64,000 nt of DNA from CAVHXA01 sp963639765 (GTDB lineage Bacteria; Bacillota; Clostridia; Oscillospirales; Oscillospiraceae). Position 1 is the stretch's first letter, and each line of letters begins with the position of its first letter. The translations under genes were made by a program, and so were the position numbers. The DNA is taken from contig CAVHXA010000001.1 in assembly GCA_963639765.1 (NCBI GenBank), positions 122,699 to 186,698 on the forward strand, given 5' to 3'. The notes beneath the pieces were generated by a model. That model ran no database searches. It was not told the origin of the DNA and was given only the letters and a program-made list of their open reading frames with translations. Shown one piece after another: positions 51,202 through 60,608 of this stretch.

Positions 51202-51932
51202 TGAATATTGCGCAAAATGTCCGGCATATACGTGAACAGATGGCCGAGGCAGCCATTCGATCTGGCCGTGATCCACATGAAATCAGGCTGTGCGCCGCTA
51301 CCAAGATGAACTCTTCGGAGGCTATCCGTCAGGCCATCTCCGCAGGCGTGGACATCTGCGCTGAAAATCGTGTGCAGGAGCTTGTAGAAAAGCTGGCTCT
51401 TGGGGCCTATGCCGATGTACCGCTGCACCTTATCGGCCATCTGCAAAAAAACAAGGCGAGACTTGTAGTCGGCCGGGTGGCTGTTATCGAATCGGTTGAT
51501 TCTTTGGAACTTATGGACCTTTTAAACCGTTTGGCGGCCAGACAATGTATCTGTCAGGATATCCTGCTTGAAGTAAAGCTGGCAGACGAACCGGGAAAAA
51601 CCGGCTTTTCTCCGGATGAGGTTTTTGATGCAGCTGCGCACATGCAGGATCTTTCTTCTCTGCGTCTGCGGGGGTTGATGGCCATTCCGCCTGTTCAGCA
51701 GTTTCAAGGTCAGAACCGCCCTTTTTTTGCAAAAATGAATCAGCTTTTTATTGACATGAAGCTGAAAACATATCATAATGCTTCTATGGACTGTCTGTCC
51801 ATGGGAATGAGCAACGACTTTTGTGATGCCATCGCAGAGGGAGCCACTCTGGTTCGACTTGGTACGGCTATTTTTGGACCTCGCAGCCAGATGCAGCCTC
51901 AGGCTTCCGATAAAAGCGCACCACAATTATGA
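51201..51932 (+). CDS. ylmE: PLP homeostasis protein YggS/YlmE family
   Basis: 243 residues. Alanine-racemase-like barrel without the second domain. The PLP lysine is in C-A-A-T-K-M near residue 35, E-N-R-V-Q-E near 55, H-L-I-G-H-L-Q-K-N-K near 75 and M-S-N-D-F near 205, M-G-M-S being the usual loop. The family binds PLP and balances vitamin B6 pools. In Firmicutes it is coupled to sepF, as here. The start overlaps the previous stop (TGATG). Confidence 0.92.
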   Translation: MNIAQNVRHIREQMAEAAIRSGRDPHEIRLCAATKMNSSEAIRQAISAGVDICAENRVQELVEKLALGAYADVPLHLIGHLQKNKARLVVGRVAVIESVDSLELMDLLNRLAARQCICQDILLEVKLADEPGKTGFSPDEVFDAAAHMQDLSSLRLRGLMAIPPVQQFQGQNRPFFAKMNQLFIDMKLKTYHNASMDCLSMGMSNDFCDAIAEGATLVRLGTAIFGPRSQMQPQASDKSAPQL

Positions 51933-51965
51933 TATAACGACATTCAGTAGGAGGAAGAGGATCAT

Positions 51966-52493
51966 ATGGGATTCATGGATCAACTCAAGAAGCTGGCACG
52001 TCCCTACTCAGACGACGAAGACGATTTCGAAGAAGAATTTGAAGCCCCGGCAGAACGCAAACGTTCAGTATCCGGCGGTACTGCAGATACTACAGACTAT
52101 TATGGCATCGATACCTCCTCCTATGGATCCGACTCTTCATCGTCTCGGAAAGCAACATCGTCCGCCAGCCAGAGCATCTCAGGCCGCGACGGTAAGGTTG
52201 TCAACATTCATACCACAGCCGTGTTGTCTGTGGTGCTGGTTAAACCCGATCGTTTTGATGCCGTGTCAGACATAGCCGAGCATCTGCGCGAAAAGCGCGC
52301 AGTTGTATTAAATCTCGAATCCACCAACAAAGATGTTGCCCGCCGACTGGTCGATTTTCTGAGCGGCTGTGCCTATGCTCTGGACGGAAAAATCAAGAAG
52401 GTTGCCGTAAGTACCTACATCATTACCCCCTATAATGTAGATATCATGGGCGATCTGATCGACGAACTCGAAAACAACGGACTGTATATCTGA
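51966..52493 (+). CDS. sepF: Cell division protein SepF
   Basis: 175 residues. Anchors FtsZ to the membrane. An N-terminal amphipathic helix (M-G-F-M-D-Q-L-K-K-L) is followed by an acidic and Ser-rich linker (residues 15-75) and the SepF core from about 85, V-V-N-I-H-T through V-L-N-L-E and R-R-L-V-D-F-L-S-G near 130, ending Y-I-I-T-P-Y-N-V. AGGAGGAAGAGG precedes the ATG. A hairpin terminator follows at 52514. Confidence 0.95.
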   Translation: MGFMDQLKKLARPYSDDEDDFEEEFEAPAERKRSVSGGTADTTDYYGIDTSSYGSDSSSSRKATSSASQSISGRDGKVVNIHTTAVLSVVLVKPDRFDAVSDIAEHLREKRAVVLNLESTNKDVARRLVDFLSGCAYALDGKIKKVAVSTYIITPYNVDIMGDLIDELENNGLYI

Positions 52494-52513
52494 CAAACTG
52501 ACGGCATCGAATC

Positions 52514-52546
52514 AAATTCCTCCGATCTCTATCGGAAGGAATTTTA
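52514..52546 (+). terminator. Terminator after sepF
   Basis: AAATTCC-TCCGAT and ATCGGAAGGAATTTT, loop CTCT, one bulged base, ending in TTTT. Confidence 0.75.
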
Positions 52547-52747
52547 CAAACATCCGGCTCATGCAGTAGGGAATCCCTTGGATTTTGGCAGTCTCTTCAT
52601 TGATGCCCCGAAACACCTGAGCTGCACAACAATTTCCCTGATTTTCTCTTTCATGACAAAATACTTTGCGTCGAACACTCTTGCCGATTTGTTCAGTATA
52701 GCTGATAGACCCGGAAAAGCCATGCGGCTGAAAGGAGCAACGATAAC

Positions 52748-53488
52748 ATGCTGACCCCTCAGGAAGTGCAGGAAAAAACGTTTATCAAGGCTGTCTTCGG
52801 CGGCTACGACATGCAGACGGTGGATGATTTCATCGACGTTCTGAGTGCAGACTATAACACCCTGTATAACGAAAACACAGTCCTGAAAAGCAAAATGAAG
52901 GTACTTGTAGAACGTCTGGAGGAATATCGCAGCCAGGAAGACAGCATGAAAAAAGCACTTCTGGCCGCTCAACGCACAGCGGATGAACTTGTAGCCAACA
53001 CACAGAAAAAATGTGCCCGTGCGGTACAGGACGCTCAGCAGGCAGCCAGCGACAAGGTAAAACGGCAGCAGGCGGCCATCACAGCCGAAGAAGATCGCAT
53101 TGAAAAGGCACGTGAGGAGGTCAGTCTGTTTATCTCCCAATTGCAGGAACAGGTTTCGCAAACGGTCCAAAGCCTCGAACAGCTCAAAGCTGCATCTGCG
53201 CAGCATGTGAATATTCCCGAACGTCCCCGGGCTTATGACTACGAGTCCGAAGCCGATGATCCGGCTGCAATTGCCCGCACGATTGAGCGCAATATGGAAA
53301 AGATTGTTGGTGACACATCTTCTACAGCTTCAGCTCCACAGCCCGGTTCTCAGCCCGTCACCGACGAAACCCGCATTCTTCCTCCCGTTCAGGGCGAAGC
53401 AAAGCCCCTGGTGGGAACCGAGTCCGGCCGCCAGAAATACAATCTCTCCGAGCTTCAGTTTGGCTCAAACTATAGCCCAAAAAACTGA
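52748..53488 (+). CDS. divIVA: DivIVA-domain protein
   Basis: 246 residues. The N-terminal DivIVA membrane-curvature domain is clear: L-T-P-Q-E-V-Q-E-K-T-F near residue 2 and G-G-Y-D-M-Q-T-V-D-D-F-I-D near residue 18. A coiled coil extends to about residue 150, then an unstructured Pro/Ser/Glu tail to the end. It marks cell poles and division sites and recruits partners. AAAGGAG is eight bases before the ATG. It is separated from sepF by 254 bases with a terminator, so it has its own promoter (not clearly identified). A strong terminator follows. Confidence 0.93.
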   Translation: MLTPQEVQEKTFIKAVFGGYDMQTVDDFIDVLSADYNTLYNENTVLKSKMKVLVERLEEYRSQEDSMKKALLAAQRTADELVANTQKKCARAVQDAQQAASDKVKRQQAAITAEEDRIEKAREEVSLFISQLQEQVSQTVQSLEQLKAASAQHVNIPERPRAYDYESEADDPAAIARTIERNMEKIVGDTSSTASAPQPGSQPVTDETRILPPVQGEAKPLVGTESGRQKYNLSELQFGSNYSPKN

Positions 53489-53508
53489 ACCAGGCACCTT
53501 AAAACATA

Positions 53509-53544
53509 CGCAGCAGCAGGAAGACTCCTGCTGCTGCGGTTTTT
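53509..53544 (+). terminator. Terminator after divIVA
   Basis: CGCAGCAGCAGGA (53509-53521) and TCCTGCTGCTGCG (53526-53538), loop AGAC, then GTTTTT. Confidence 0.92.
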
Positions 53545-53549
53545 CAGTT

Positions 53550-53683
53550 AGAGCAGTACCGCATCATTCGGCAGTAGCAATTTGCAGGAGATTTCCTGCT
53601 GAATCGAGGAAGAAAACCGCAGCCATACTCTGTGTGTAGCAAGGTTTGATGACGATGCTTCAGTGGAAAAGAGACGTATACAA
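53550..53683. repeat. Dispersed intergenic repeat, copy E
   Basis: Fills the gap between the divIVA terminator and the amidohydrolase stop. It starts GCAGTACCGCATCATTCGG, like GCAGTACCGCACAAT at 49832, and its middle matches copy D (40880-40925). Confidence 0.5.
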
Positions 53684-54907
53684 TCAGAGTTCGCTGCGGA
53701 TGACAGTGCCATAATGCAGCACAAAAACAGGATGCTCGAGCGCGGAAAAGGTGTCGTCCAGGCGACCGGGTATAACAATCAGATTGGCCAGTTTTCCTTC
53801 ATCAATAGAACCTTCTTCGCCGGAAAGGCCAAGCACCTCTGCCGGCCATAGCGTTCCGGCCTTAATTACGTCCTGGAACGGTATTCCGGATTCACGCAGA
53901 TGTCTCAGCTCGATTGTCGGAATTATCGCGTCTGCCATAAAATCAGCGGAATGAATAAGATCGGTACCAATCACAATTCGACCACCCAGATCATAATACC
54001 GCCGAAGTGTCCTGCACATATTGCGGCAGGCCTGTCTTTTTGCCTCCGGACTCATGCCGCCCGGTCCGGGTCCTTCGGGGCCTCCAGGGCCGCCTGGACC
54101 TCCCGGACCACCAGGACCTCCGGGACCTTCTGGAAAGAGGCCAGGCGGGGGTGCCATCTCCTTGTCAGGATCTCCGATTGTAGTGTTTATGGTCATGCCC
54201 TGATCTGCCATCTGCTTCAAGAGAGCATCACTGACCGGATCGTCCGGTGTATGGGCAGCTTCGGTCAGACCGCAGTCCGCAAATTCCTGCAGGCTGGAGG
54301 CACGACTCAGATGACCGGCGCAGAACATACCAAGCTCGCGGCATTGTGCGGAAATGGCCTGAATCATTTCGTGGCTCAATCTCGGTGCGCCGACCATACC
54401 GTCGCTAAGGCCGATCTTTATGCCCGGATAGCCCAGCTCCCACTGATGACGCACAGCCTGTGCAGCCTGTTCGGGTGTGTTAACAAGCAAGCCTACACAT
54501 TTTGTCGGAACGGGGCCGGCACCATAACCGCCGGCTACATCAATATATTTGCCCGTTGCAATCACTCTGGCACAGTCCGGGTGGGTGTTGTTTTCCCTGA
54601 GCCAGTCCGCATAGTCAACCTCGGAAAGTGTGCTGAGCATACCAAGCTCACGCACAGAAGTAACACCATTATAGGCCCAGGCGCGTACGGCCTCATCGGA
54701 AAAGGCCTCGTCATTGGTTGCCACATGAACATGTGCATCAATAAATCCGGGCAGCAGTGTTTTCCCGCACAGATCAATCGTCTCATCAGCGATTATGTCG
54801 GAAAAAGATCCGATAGCTGCGATATTTCGTCCCTTGACAAGTACGTCCGCAGTCTGATACAGACGGTTGCCGTCAAGCAGACTGGCGTTTTTCAGCAAAA
54901 GAGTCAT
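53684..54907 (-). CDS. Metal-dependent amidohydrolase with a Gly/Pro tract
   Basis: 407 residues, imidazolonepropionase-like branch of the amidohydrolase superfamily. N-terminal small beta domain, then L-P-G-F-I-D-A-H-V-H (H-x-H metal site) near residue 55, K near 152 in G-I-K-I-G-L-S-D, C-A-G-H-L-S near 196, E-A-A-H-T near 215 and G-T-D-L near 320 (metal Asp). Between the G-D-P-D-K-E region and the last metal site lies an insert of repeated G-P-G triplets (residues about 262-290), unusual in a soluble enzyme. The start at 54907 has AAGGAGC seven bases upstream. The substrate is not known. Confidence 0.87.
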   Translation of the reverse strand: MTLLLKNASLLDGNRLYQTADVLVKGRNIAAIGSFSDIIADETIDLCGKTLLPGFIDAHVHVATNDEAFSDEAVRAWAYNGVTSVRELGMLSTLSEVDYADWLRENNTHPDCARVIATGKYIDVAGGYGAGPVPTKCVGLLVNTPEQAAQAVRHQWELGYPGIKIGLSDGMVGAPRLSHEMIQAISAQCRELGMFCAGHLSRASSLQEFADCGLTEAAHTPDDPVSDALLKQMADQGMTINTTIGDPDKEMAPPPGLFPEGPGGPGGPGGPGGPGGPEGPGPGGMSPEAKRQACRNMCRTLRRYYDLGGRIVIGTDLIHSADFMADAIIPTIELRHLRESGIPFQDVIKAGTLWPAEVLGLSGEEGSIDEGKLANLIVIPGRLDDTFSALEHPVFVLHYGTVIRSEL

Positions 54908-55057
54908 TTGATATGCTCCTTGTCGCAATGTTTTTCAGATATTGCTCAAATTCCCGTCTGCAGGAAATATCCGCGTCACGCCGCAAGTCGGGCATACGGG
55001 CCAGGCTTTTGCAGGTTTTGCCTGGTTCAGCAGGCAGCATGGGAAAAGAGGCGGTTT

Positions 55058-56542
55058 TCATGCTTTGTGGTATAGTTTTCGTGTTTCGTATCGAGGGTGA
55101 CAGCTGACATTGATGCCCAGATTGCGATACAGCTGCTCGTCCTCCGAGGAAATAATCACAGAGAAAAATGCATCACAGCCTGTAAGCTTGTTCAGCTGTT
55201 CCATAGCCAGCTGCGCGTTCTGATCTTCTACTCCGCATACGCTCAGGGCAATCAGTACCTCGTCGGAATGAAGCCGTGGATTTTTGGCGCCCAGAAACCC
55301 GGTTTTCAGTCGTGTAATCGGCTCAATCACAGCCGGACTGATCAGGTCAATTTCTGCCGGAATGCCGCCCAGAGCTTTAAGCGCATTGATCAGCAAGGAA
55401 GCCGAAGCTCCCAGTAACGCCGATGTTTTGCCCGTAATCAACCTTCCATCGGCCAGAATCATGGCTGCTGCAGGTGCACCGGTCTGTGCCTCACGATCCA
55501 GCGCAGCCCGTACTGCCGGACACAGGTCAGCCGTAACTCCTGCGCGAAGCATGAGCAGCTCGAGCTTTTGCACAATTTCATCGCTGCCGTTTCCCTTTAC
55601 CCTGTCTGTCAGGGCTGTATAATATCGGCGCAGTATTTCCATTTTGGAGGCACGACCTACTGCGGCATCATCACGAATGCAGAATCCGGCCATATTTACG
55701 CCCATATCTGTTGGACTTTTGTATGGGCATAAGCCGAGAATCTGCTGAAACATGGCAGAAAGAACGGGAAAAGCCTCCATGTCGCGGTTATAGTTTACCG
55801 CATCTATGCCATATGCCTCACGGTGAAAATGATCTGTGACGTTTACGTCTGACAGATCTGCCGTAGCTGCCTCATATGCCAGATTTACCGGGTGCTCGAT
55901 AGCAAGGTTCCAGATGGGGAAGGTTTCGAACTTGGCATATCCCGCCTGCACACCCCGCTTGTATTCGTGGTACAGCTGGCTAAGACAGGTAGCCATCTTT
56001 CCGCTTCCCGGGCCAGGAGCAGTAACCACCACGAGAGAATGTGTGGTTTCGATATACTCGTTGCGTCCGAGGCCATCGTCTGATACGATGGTTTTCACAT
56101 CATAGGGGTAGCCCGCAATGGTATAGTGCTTCCAGCAGCGAACGCCAAGCTTTGTCAGCCGTCTGATAAAAGCATCGGCTGCCGGCTGACCTTCGCAGCG
56201 CGTGACTACCACGCCGCCCACGCAGAAATCCAGTCCACGGAATACATCGATCAGACGAAGCACATCATCATCATAGGAAATTCCCAGATCGCCGCGGACC
56301 TTATTTTTTTCGATGTCGCCGGCGTTGATGACAATCAGTATTTCGAGATCATCCTTCAGGTTGCGAAGCATCTGCATCTTGCTGTCGGGCTTGAAGCCGG
56401 GCAAAACACGTGAGGCATGATAGTCGTCATATAGCTTTCCGCCGAATTCAAGATATAATTTTCCGCCGAATTGAGCAATCCGTCTGCGAATTTGCTGAGA
56501 CTGAAGCTGAACGTATTTGTCGTTGTCAAAGCCAATGTTCAT
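55058..56542 (-). CDS. DUF1846 family protein
   Basis: 494 residues, the normal length of DUF1846, a Firmicutes family whose structure resembles ATP-using ligases or phosphoribulokinases but whose function is unproven. The family start (G-F-D-N-D-K-Y-V-Q-L-Q-S) is recognisable, as is the glycine loop T-A-P-G-P-G-S-G-K-M-A-T near residue 200, which looks like a P-loop. A cysteine-rich end is absent. AAAGGAG precedes the ATG at 56542. Its neighbours (DegV, amidohydrolase) give no functional clue; it is 18 bases after the DegV stop and probably in one operon with it. Confidence 0.88.
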   Translation of the reverse strand: MNIGFDNDKYVQLQSQQIRRRIAQFGGKLYLEFGGKLYDDYHASRVLPGFKPDSKMQMLRNLKDDLEILIVINAGDIEKNKVRGDLGISYDDDVLRLIDVFRGLDFCVGGVVVTRCEGQPAADAFIRRLTKLGVRCWKHYTIAGYPYDVKTIVSDDGLGRNEYIETTHSLVVVTAPGPGSGKMATCLSQLYHEYKRGVQAGYAKFETFPIWNLAIEHPVNLAYEAATADLSDVNVTDHFHREAYGIDAVNYNRDMEAFPVLSAMFQQILGLCPYKSPTDMGVNMAGFCIRDDAAVGRASKMEILRRYYTALTDRVKGNGSDEIVQKLELLMLRAGVTADLCPAVRAALDREAQTGAPAAAMILADGRLITGKTSALLGASASLLINALKALGGIPAEIDLISPAVIEPITRLKTGFLGAKNPRLHSDEVLIALSVCGVEDQNAQLAMEQLNKLTGCDAFFSVIISSEDEQLYRNLGINVSCHPRYETRKLYHKA

Positions 56543-56560
56543 GACTGCTTTCTCCTTTGT

Positions 56561-57409
56561 CTAAGACCGAGCCCGGAAAAACAGCACACCCAGGCAGTTT
56601 GGCCCGCAGTGACAGGTAACGGTGCCGTTGGCATGTGTTTCGAAAACTTCCTCGAAATGTCCGTATTGCTCCACTGCCTGACGAACTGCCCGGACAATGG
56701 ATTCTTCGGTTCCGTGGGTATAGGTGATAAACATGAATGTACGCTCCAGATCACGGTCGTTAAGACGGTCACGCACATATGCGGTAAAGCACTTTTCCGG
56801 TGCGCCGCGATATTTCTTTTCTACCTGCATGGCACCGTTGACTACTTCGATACACGGGCGCAGATGCAGCAGATTGGCCCCGAGTGCCGCGACGGCAGAA
56901 CAGCGGCCTCCTTTGCGCATATAATCCAGCCGATTGAGCAAAAAGCTGCATTCTGCACGGCTCTTTGCCTCATCCACAGCGCAAAGAATTTCGTCTGGTG
57001 TCCGGCCCTGCTCTGCCAGCCGTGCAGCCAGAATCACAAGCATGCCCTGCCCTGTGGAGAGATTGTTGGAGTCGACAACCCGAACCTTTGGGTAATCAGC
57101 CGCAGCAGCACACGCATTTTGGTAGCAACTGGAAAACTTTGATCCAAGCGTAAAGTGAATCAGTGTATCATATTCTTTGCACTGATCCGCAAAAAAAGCC
57201 GTATAGTCCTGTACGTTTACCGCTGAGGTAGAACAAAGTGCTCCTCCGGCATCTACATGGCGAACAATTTCAATCGGAGTGATGTCTACCCCGTCGCGAT
57301 AGGCAATGTTGTCTTTCAGGACATAAAGGGGAACAGTTTTGATGCTGTAGCGCTGCAGCAGCTGTTCGGATAAGTCGCAGGTGCTGTCAGCTGTTATTTT
57401 TATTCGCAT
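56561..57409 (-). CDS. DegV family fatty-acid-binding protein
   Basis: 282 residues. I-T-A-D-S-T-C-D-L at the N-terminus, V-P-L-Y-V near residue 27, C-S-T-S-A-V-N-V near 62 and S-S-C-Y-Q-N-A near 95 match DegV/FakB proteins, which bind one fatty acid. FakB presents it to the kinase FakA; no fakA is in this window. D-Y-M-R-K-G-G-R-C near residue 165 is also typical. Start 57409 has AAAGGAGC seven bases upstream. Confidence 0.9.
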   Translation of the reverse strand: MRIKITADSTCDLSEQLLQRYSIKTVPLYVLKDNIAYRDGVDITPIEIVRHVDAGGALCSTSAVNVQDYTAFFADQCKEYDTLIHFTLGSKFSSCYQNACAAAADYPKVRVVDSNNLSTGQGMLVILAARLAEQGRTPDEILCAVDEAKSRAECSFLLNRLDYMRKGGRCSAVAALGANLLHLRPCIEVVNGAMQVEKKYRGAPEKCFTAYVRDRLNDRDLERTFMFITYTHGTEESIVRAVRQAVEQYGHFEEVFETHANGTVTCHCGPNCLGVLFFRARS

Positions 57410-57451
57410 AACATTTGCTCCTTTGGAACGTTTGTTGTCATGAACTTTTTT

Positions 57452-57480
57452 AGTATAGCATACCCTTTCGGTTTTTGGAA
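57452..57480 (-). promoter_or_regulatory. Promoter of the DegV-DUF1846 operon
   Basis: On the minus strand TTCCAA (57480-57475), 17-base spacer, TATACT (57457-57452) preceded by TGC (extended -10). Confidence 0.6.
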
Positions 57481-57563
57481 CAGAAAAATAATACTGACAG
57501 CAATTGGTCTGTTTTTTGATATGCTGTTTTAAGAGCCGCACAGAAATTTGTGCATAATACTCA

Positions 57564-57592
57564 GGAGGCCCTGCCTTTTGAGCAGGACCTCC
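57564..57592 (-). terminator. Hairpin after the membrane protein gene
   Basis: On the minus strand GGAGGTCCTGC pairs with GCAGGGCCTCC (one G-U), loop of seven; weak T-run follows. It lies 55 bases past the stop of the gene at 57648. Confidence 0.6.
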
Positions 57593-57647
57593 CGGGAACA
57601 TGCATGACATTTTTACTTTTTTACCGAAGGAGGGCAGTCGGTCTTGT

Positions 57648-58232
57648 TTATCTGTAGACCTCGGAAATGGACCGCAGATATTTGGTCTTTCTGCGGTTAT
57701 CAGAGAACTTCAGGCCGAAATCAGCAGCGTTGACAACCAACGCGGCGATTACCAGCACAAACATAACCGGTCTTACCCATGTATTGCCTGTCAGCAGGAA
57801 ATTGTTGCCCAAGAATGCCCAGATGCCGCAAAGGCCCCAGATAATGCCCCAGAAGCAGCGGCCGTTGCCATTCTTGATGATCAGGAACACAACAAACACC
57901 AGGGCGAAAATATTCAGGCAGAGTGCAGGTCCGACCTCATTGATATTAACGACCTTGTACTTGTATTCATCGGCCTTGTAGCCCATCAGATGCAGTTCTT
58001 CGAACCACTCGTGGGTTGAGGGGAAGCCGATAAAGCCCCAGATGGAGTAGCTGTCGTCTTCTTCGAGCTCATATTGATAGCCGTCGATGTCTGCAACACT
58101 CCCGGCCTTGCGATCGGAATAGGTGAAGAAAGACATCAGGAAGAACGCCAGATACAGAACGATCAGGACAACGTCCAGAATCTTGCAGATTGCAGTGTAC
58201 TTGCTGCCAGGCATGTTCTGCATTACTGTCAT
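57648..58232 (-). CDS. Membrane protein of unknown function
   Basis: 194 residues, not recognised. A first membrane helix (V-V-L-I-V-L-Y-L-A-F-F, residues 20-37) is followed by an outside loop of about 65 residues rich in Tyr, Glu and Asp (D-G-Y-Q-Y-E-L-E-E-D-D), then three hydrophobic segments (about 103-117, 122-140, 150-168) and a basic C-terminus (D-N-R-R-K-T-K-Y). GGAGGG precedes the ATG at 58232. It stands alone between serA and the DegV operon, ending at a hairpin. Confidence 0.7.
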   Translation of the reverse strand: MTVMQNMPGSKYTAICKILDVVLIVLYLAFFLMSFFTYSDRKAGSVADIDGYQYELEEDDSYSIWGFIGFPSTHEWFEELHLMGYKADEYKYKVVNINEVGPALCLNIFALVFVVFLIIKNGNGRCFWGIIWGLCGIWAFLGNNFLLTGNTWVRPVMFVLVIAALVVNAADFGLKFSDNRRKTKYLRSISEVYR

Positions 58233-58357
58233 ACGGATAACCCTCCAAGTATCAAGTTTCGTGCCATCCGATATACAGCATAGCATAGGGTGCCTTGATT
58301 TTCAAGCTTTTATTTTCCCAGGCAGCACCGCAACATTCTGCACAGCGCTGCGCAATA

Positions 58358-59521
58358 TTATTCAAGCACTCGCAGTCGCAGAATGCCATCCACAGCCTGC
58401 ACATCAGCCAGAGCCTTATCCGGAATCGGACCTGAGAAATCAATCATGGTATAGGCATAATCACCGCGGCTGCGATTGACCATATTTTCTACATTGGCTC
58501 CGTCGGCCGACAAAAGTGCCAATATCTGCGAAAGCATGTTGGGGATGTTTCGATTAATGATACACAGGCGTACATCACCGCTGCGGTGCATTTCGCAGTT
58601 CGGAAGATTTACGCTGTTTCGGATATTCCCGTTTTCAAGATAATCCGCCAGCTGCCTGGCTGCCATCACAGCGCAGTTTTCCTCGCTTTCGGGCGTTGAT
58701 GCGCCCAGATGCGGAATACATATAACATTTTTTCTGCCAATCAGGCTGCCATCCGGAAAATCGGTAACATAGCGGCAGACCCGTCCGCCTTCAAGTGCTT
58801 CAAGCAGATCATCCTCGTCGACCAGGCCGCCGCGAGCCAGATTCAGAATGCGGACACCCGGCTTCATCAGATCAATTGCCGCCTGATTGATGGTGTTGCG
58901 GGTCGCATCCATCAACGGCAGATGCAATGTGATATAGTCTGCCTTTGCATAAAGAGTTTTCAGGTCAGTAACCTGCACCTGTCGGCTGAGCTGCAGAGCG
59001 TTTTGTACAGACAGATACGGATCATATCCAAAAACCGTCATGCCAAGTTCCACGGCTGCATTTGCAACCAGAACGCCTACCGCACCCAGACCAACTACGC
59101 CCAGCACCTTCCCCATAATTTCGGGCCCGGCAAAGGTGCTTTTTCCTTTTTCAACGGCAGCTTCTATATCCGCATCCGTTTCAGGCAGTGATTCGGCCCA
59201 TCGGACGCCGCCTATTATATCGCGGCTGGCCAGCAGCACCGAGCAGATAAAAAGTTCTTTTACCGCATTTGCATTGGCACCCGGCGTATTGAATACGGCG
59301 ATGCCGGCTTCTGTGCAGCGCTCGATGGGGATATTGTTGGTGCCGGCGCCCGCTCTGGCAACAGCCAGAAGCCCGGGTGGCAATTCTGTCTGCAGCATGT
59401 CGGCGCTGCGTACCAGAATGCCGTCCGGATTTGCGCAGCTGTTGCTGACCTGATAGGTGTGCGCATCGAGCTGTGCGAGGCCCGATGGAGAAATTTTGTT
59501 TAATGTTTGAATCTGGTACAT
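58358..59521 (-). CDS. serA: D-3-phosphoglycerate dehydrogenase
   Basis: 387 residues, short SerA with a C-terminal ACT domain. Oxidises 3-phosphoglycerate with NAD in serine synthesis. R-A-G-A-G-T-N-N-I near residue 60, the Rossmann loop G-L-G-A-V-G near 147, N-L-A-R-G-G-L-V-D near 235 and P-H-L-G-A-S-T-P-E-S-E near 281 include the catalytic Arg, Glu and His regions. The ACT part (I-N-R-N-I-P-N-M-L-S-Q) would allow serine feedback. AAGGAG is seven bases before the ATG and lies within the end of serC, one base of TGATATG spacing. Confidence 0.95.
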   Translation of the reverse strand: MYQIQTLNKISPSGLAQLDAHTYQVSNSCANPDGILVRSADMLQTELPPGLLAVARAGAGTNNIPIERCTEAGIAVFNTPGANANAVKELFICSVLLASRDIIGGVRWAESLPETDADIEAAVEKGKSTFAGPEIMGKVLGVVGLGAVGVLVANAAVELGMTVFGYDPYLSVQNALQLSRQVQVTDLKTLYAKADYITLHLPLMDATRNTINQAAIDLMKPGVRILNLARGGLVDEDDLLEALEGGRVCRYVTDFPDGSLIGRKNVICIPHLGASTPESEENCAVMAARQLADYLENGNIRNSVNLPNCEMHRSGDVRLCIINRNIPNMLSQILALLSADGANVENMVNRSRGDYAYTMIDFSGPIPDKALADVQAVDGILRLRVLE

Positions 59522-59522
59522 A

Positions 59523-60608
59523 TCAGTTCTCCTTGTCGAAGTCGCGGATATAGTCGCACAGTGCCTGCACACCTTCAATGGGCATCGCATTGTATACAGA
59601 AGCACGCATATGCCCTGTAAGCCTATGGCCCTTCAGGTTCTTCATGCCTCTTTCTTCGGCACCGGCGAGAAATTTCGCATCAAGCTCCGTTGATTCGGTA
59701 CGGAAGGCTACGTTCATGCAGCTTCTGGAGAAGGCATCGGCAGGAGCTGTAAACAGGCGGCTGCTGTCGATTGCCTCATAGAGCATTGCCGCCTTTTGTT
59801 CCCGGCGCTTTTGCAGAGCCTGAACGCCGCCCTGCTCTTCAACCCACCGCAGCATAAGTCCGAGCATATAGATGCACCAGCATGGCGGTGTATTGAGCAT
59901 GGAGTCCTTGTCGATCATGATCTGATAGTCCATAATCTTTGGAGTGATGGGCATGGCATGCCCTGCCAGATCTCGACGAATAATAGCCAGCGTCAGTCCG
60001 GCCGGAGCAAGGTTTTTCTGCGCACCGGCAAAAATAAGGCCATACCGGCTTACGTCAACCGTCTGTGTAAGGATATCCGAAGACATGTCACACACCAGCG
60101 GCACCGAGCCGGTTTCGGGCACATAATGCCACTCAGTGCCGAATATGGTATTGTTGGCGCAATAGTAGAAATAATCTGCCGTGGGATCCAGCGTCAGCTC
60201 GCTCTGAACCGGGATATGCGTATAATCCGGCCCGCCATTATAGGATGTGGAAACAACTCCGTATTTTTTTGCTTCCTTGGCAGCAATATCTGCAAAGTTG
60301 CCCGTTACGGCATAGTCTGCATGCGGATTTTGGGAGTTCAGCAGATTCAACGGTGCCATGGCGAACTGTGCCGTTGCTCCGCCCTGCAAAAACAGAATTT
60401 CATGCGTGTCCGGCACACACATTGCCTTGCGAAGGCCTTCTTTGGCTGCTTCGAAAATAGCCAGGAAATCCTTGGATCTGTGACTCATTTCCATCACGGA
60501 CATGCCTGTTTTGTGATAATTCATCATCTCGTCTCTAGCCTGTTCGAGCACAGTCTCCGGCAATTGTCCCGGACCTGCGGAAAAATTAAAAATGCGATTG
60601 TATTTCAT
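59523..60608 (-). CDS. serC: Phosphoserine aminotransferase
   Basis: 361 residues. PLP enzyme converting 3-phosphohydroxypyruvate to phosphoserine. N-F-S-A-G-P-G at the N-terminus, S-H-R-S-K near residue 42, L-Q-G-G-A-T-A-Q-F near 73, the PLP lysine in F-A-G-A-Q-K-N near 197, and H-R-x-x-G-H-M-R-A-S near 335 are the family marks. GGGAGG precedes the ATG at 60608. Serine made by serC-serA feeds glycine and the C1-THF pool handled by fhs/fchA/folD. A phosphoserine phosphatase gene is not seen here. Confidence 0.96.
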   Translation of the reverse strand: MKYNRIFNFSAGPGQLPETVLEQARDEMMNYHKTGMSVMEMSHRSKDFLAIFEAAKEGLRKAMCVPDTHEILFLQGGATAQFAMAPLNLLNSQNPHADYAVTGNFADIAAKEAKKYGVVSTSYNGGPDYTHIPVQSELTLDPTADYFYYCANNTIFGTEWHYVPETGSVPLVCDMSSDILTQTVDVSRYGLIFAGAQKNLAPAGLTLAIIRRDLAGHAMPITPKIMDYQIMIDKDSMLNTPPCWCIYMLGLMLRWVEEQGGVQALQKRREQKAAMLYEAIDSSRLFTAPADAFSRSCMNVAFRTESTELDAKFLAGAEERGMKNLKGHRLTGHMRASVYNAMPIEGVQALCDYIRDFDKEN

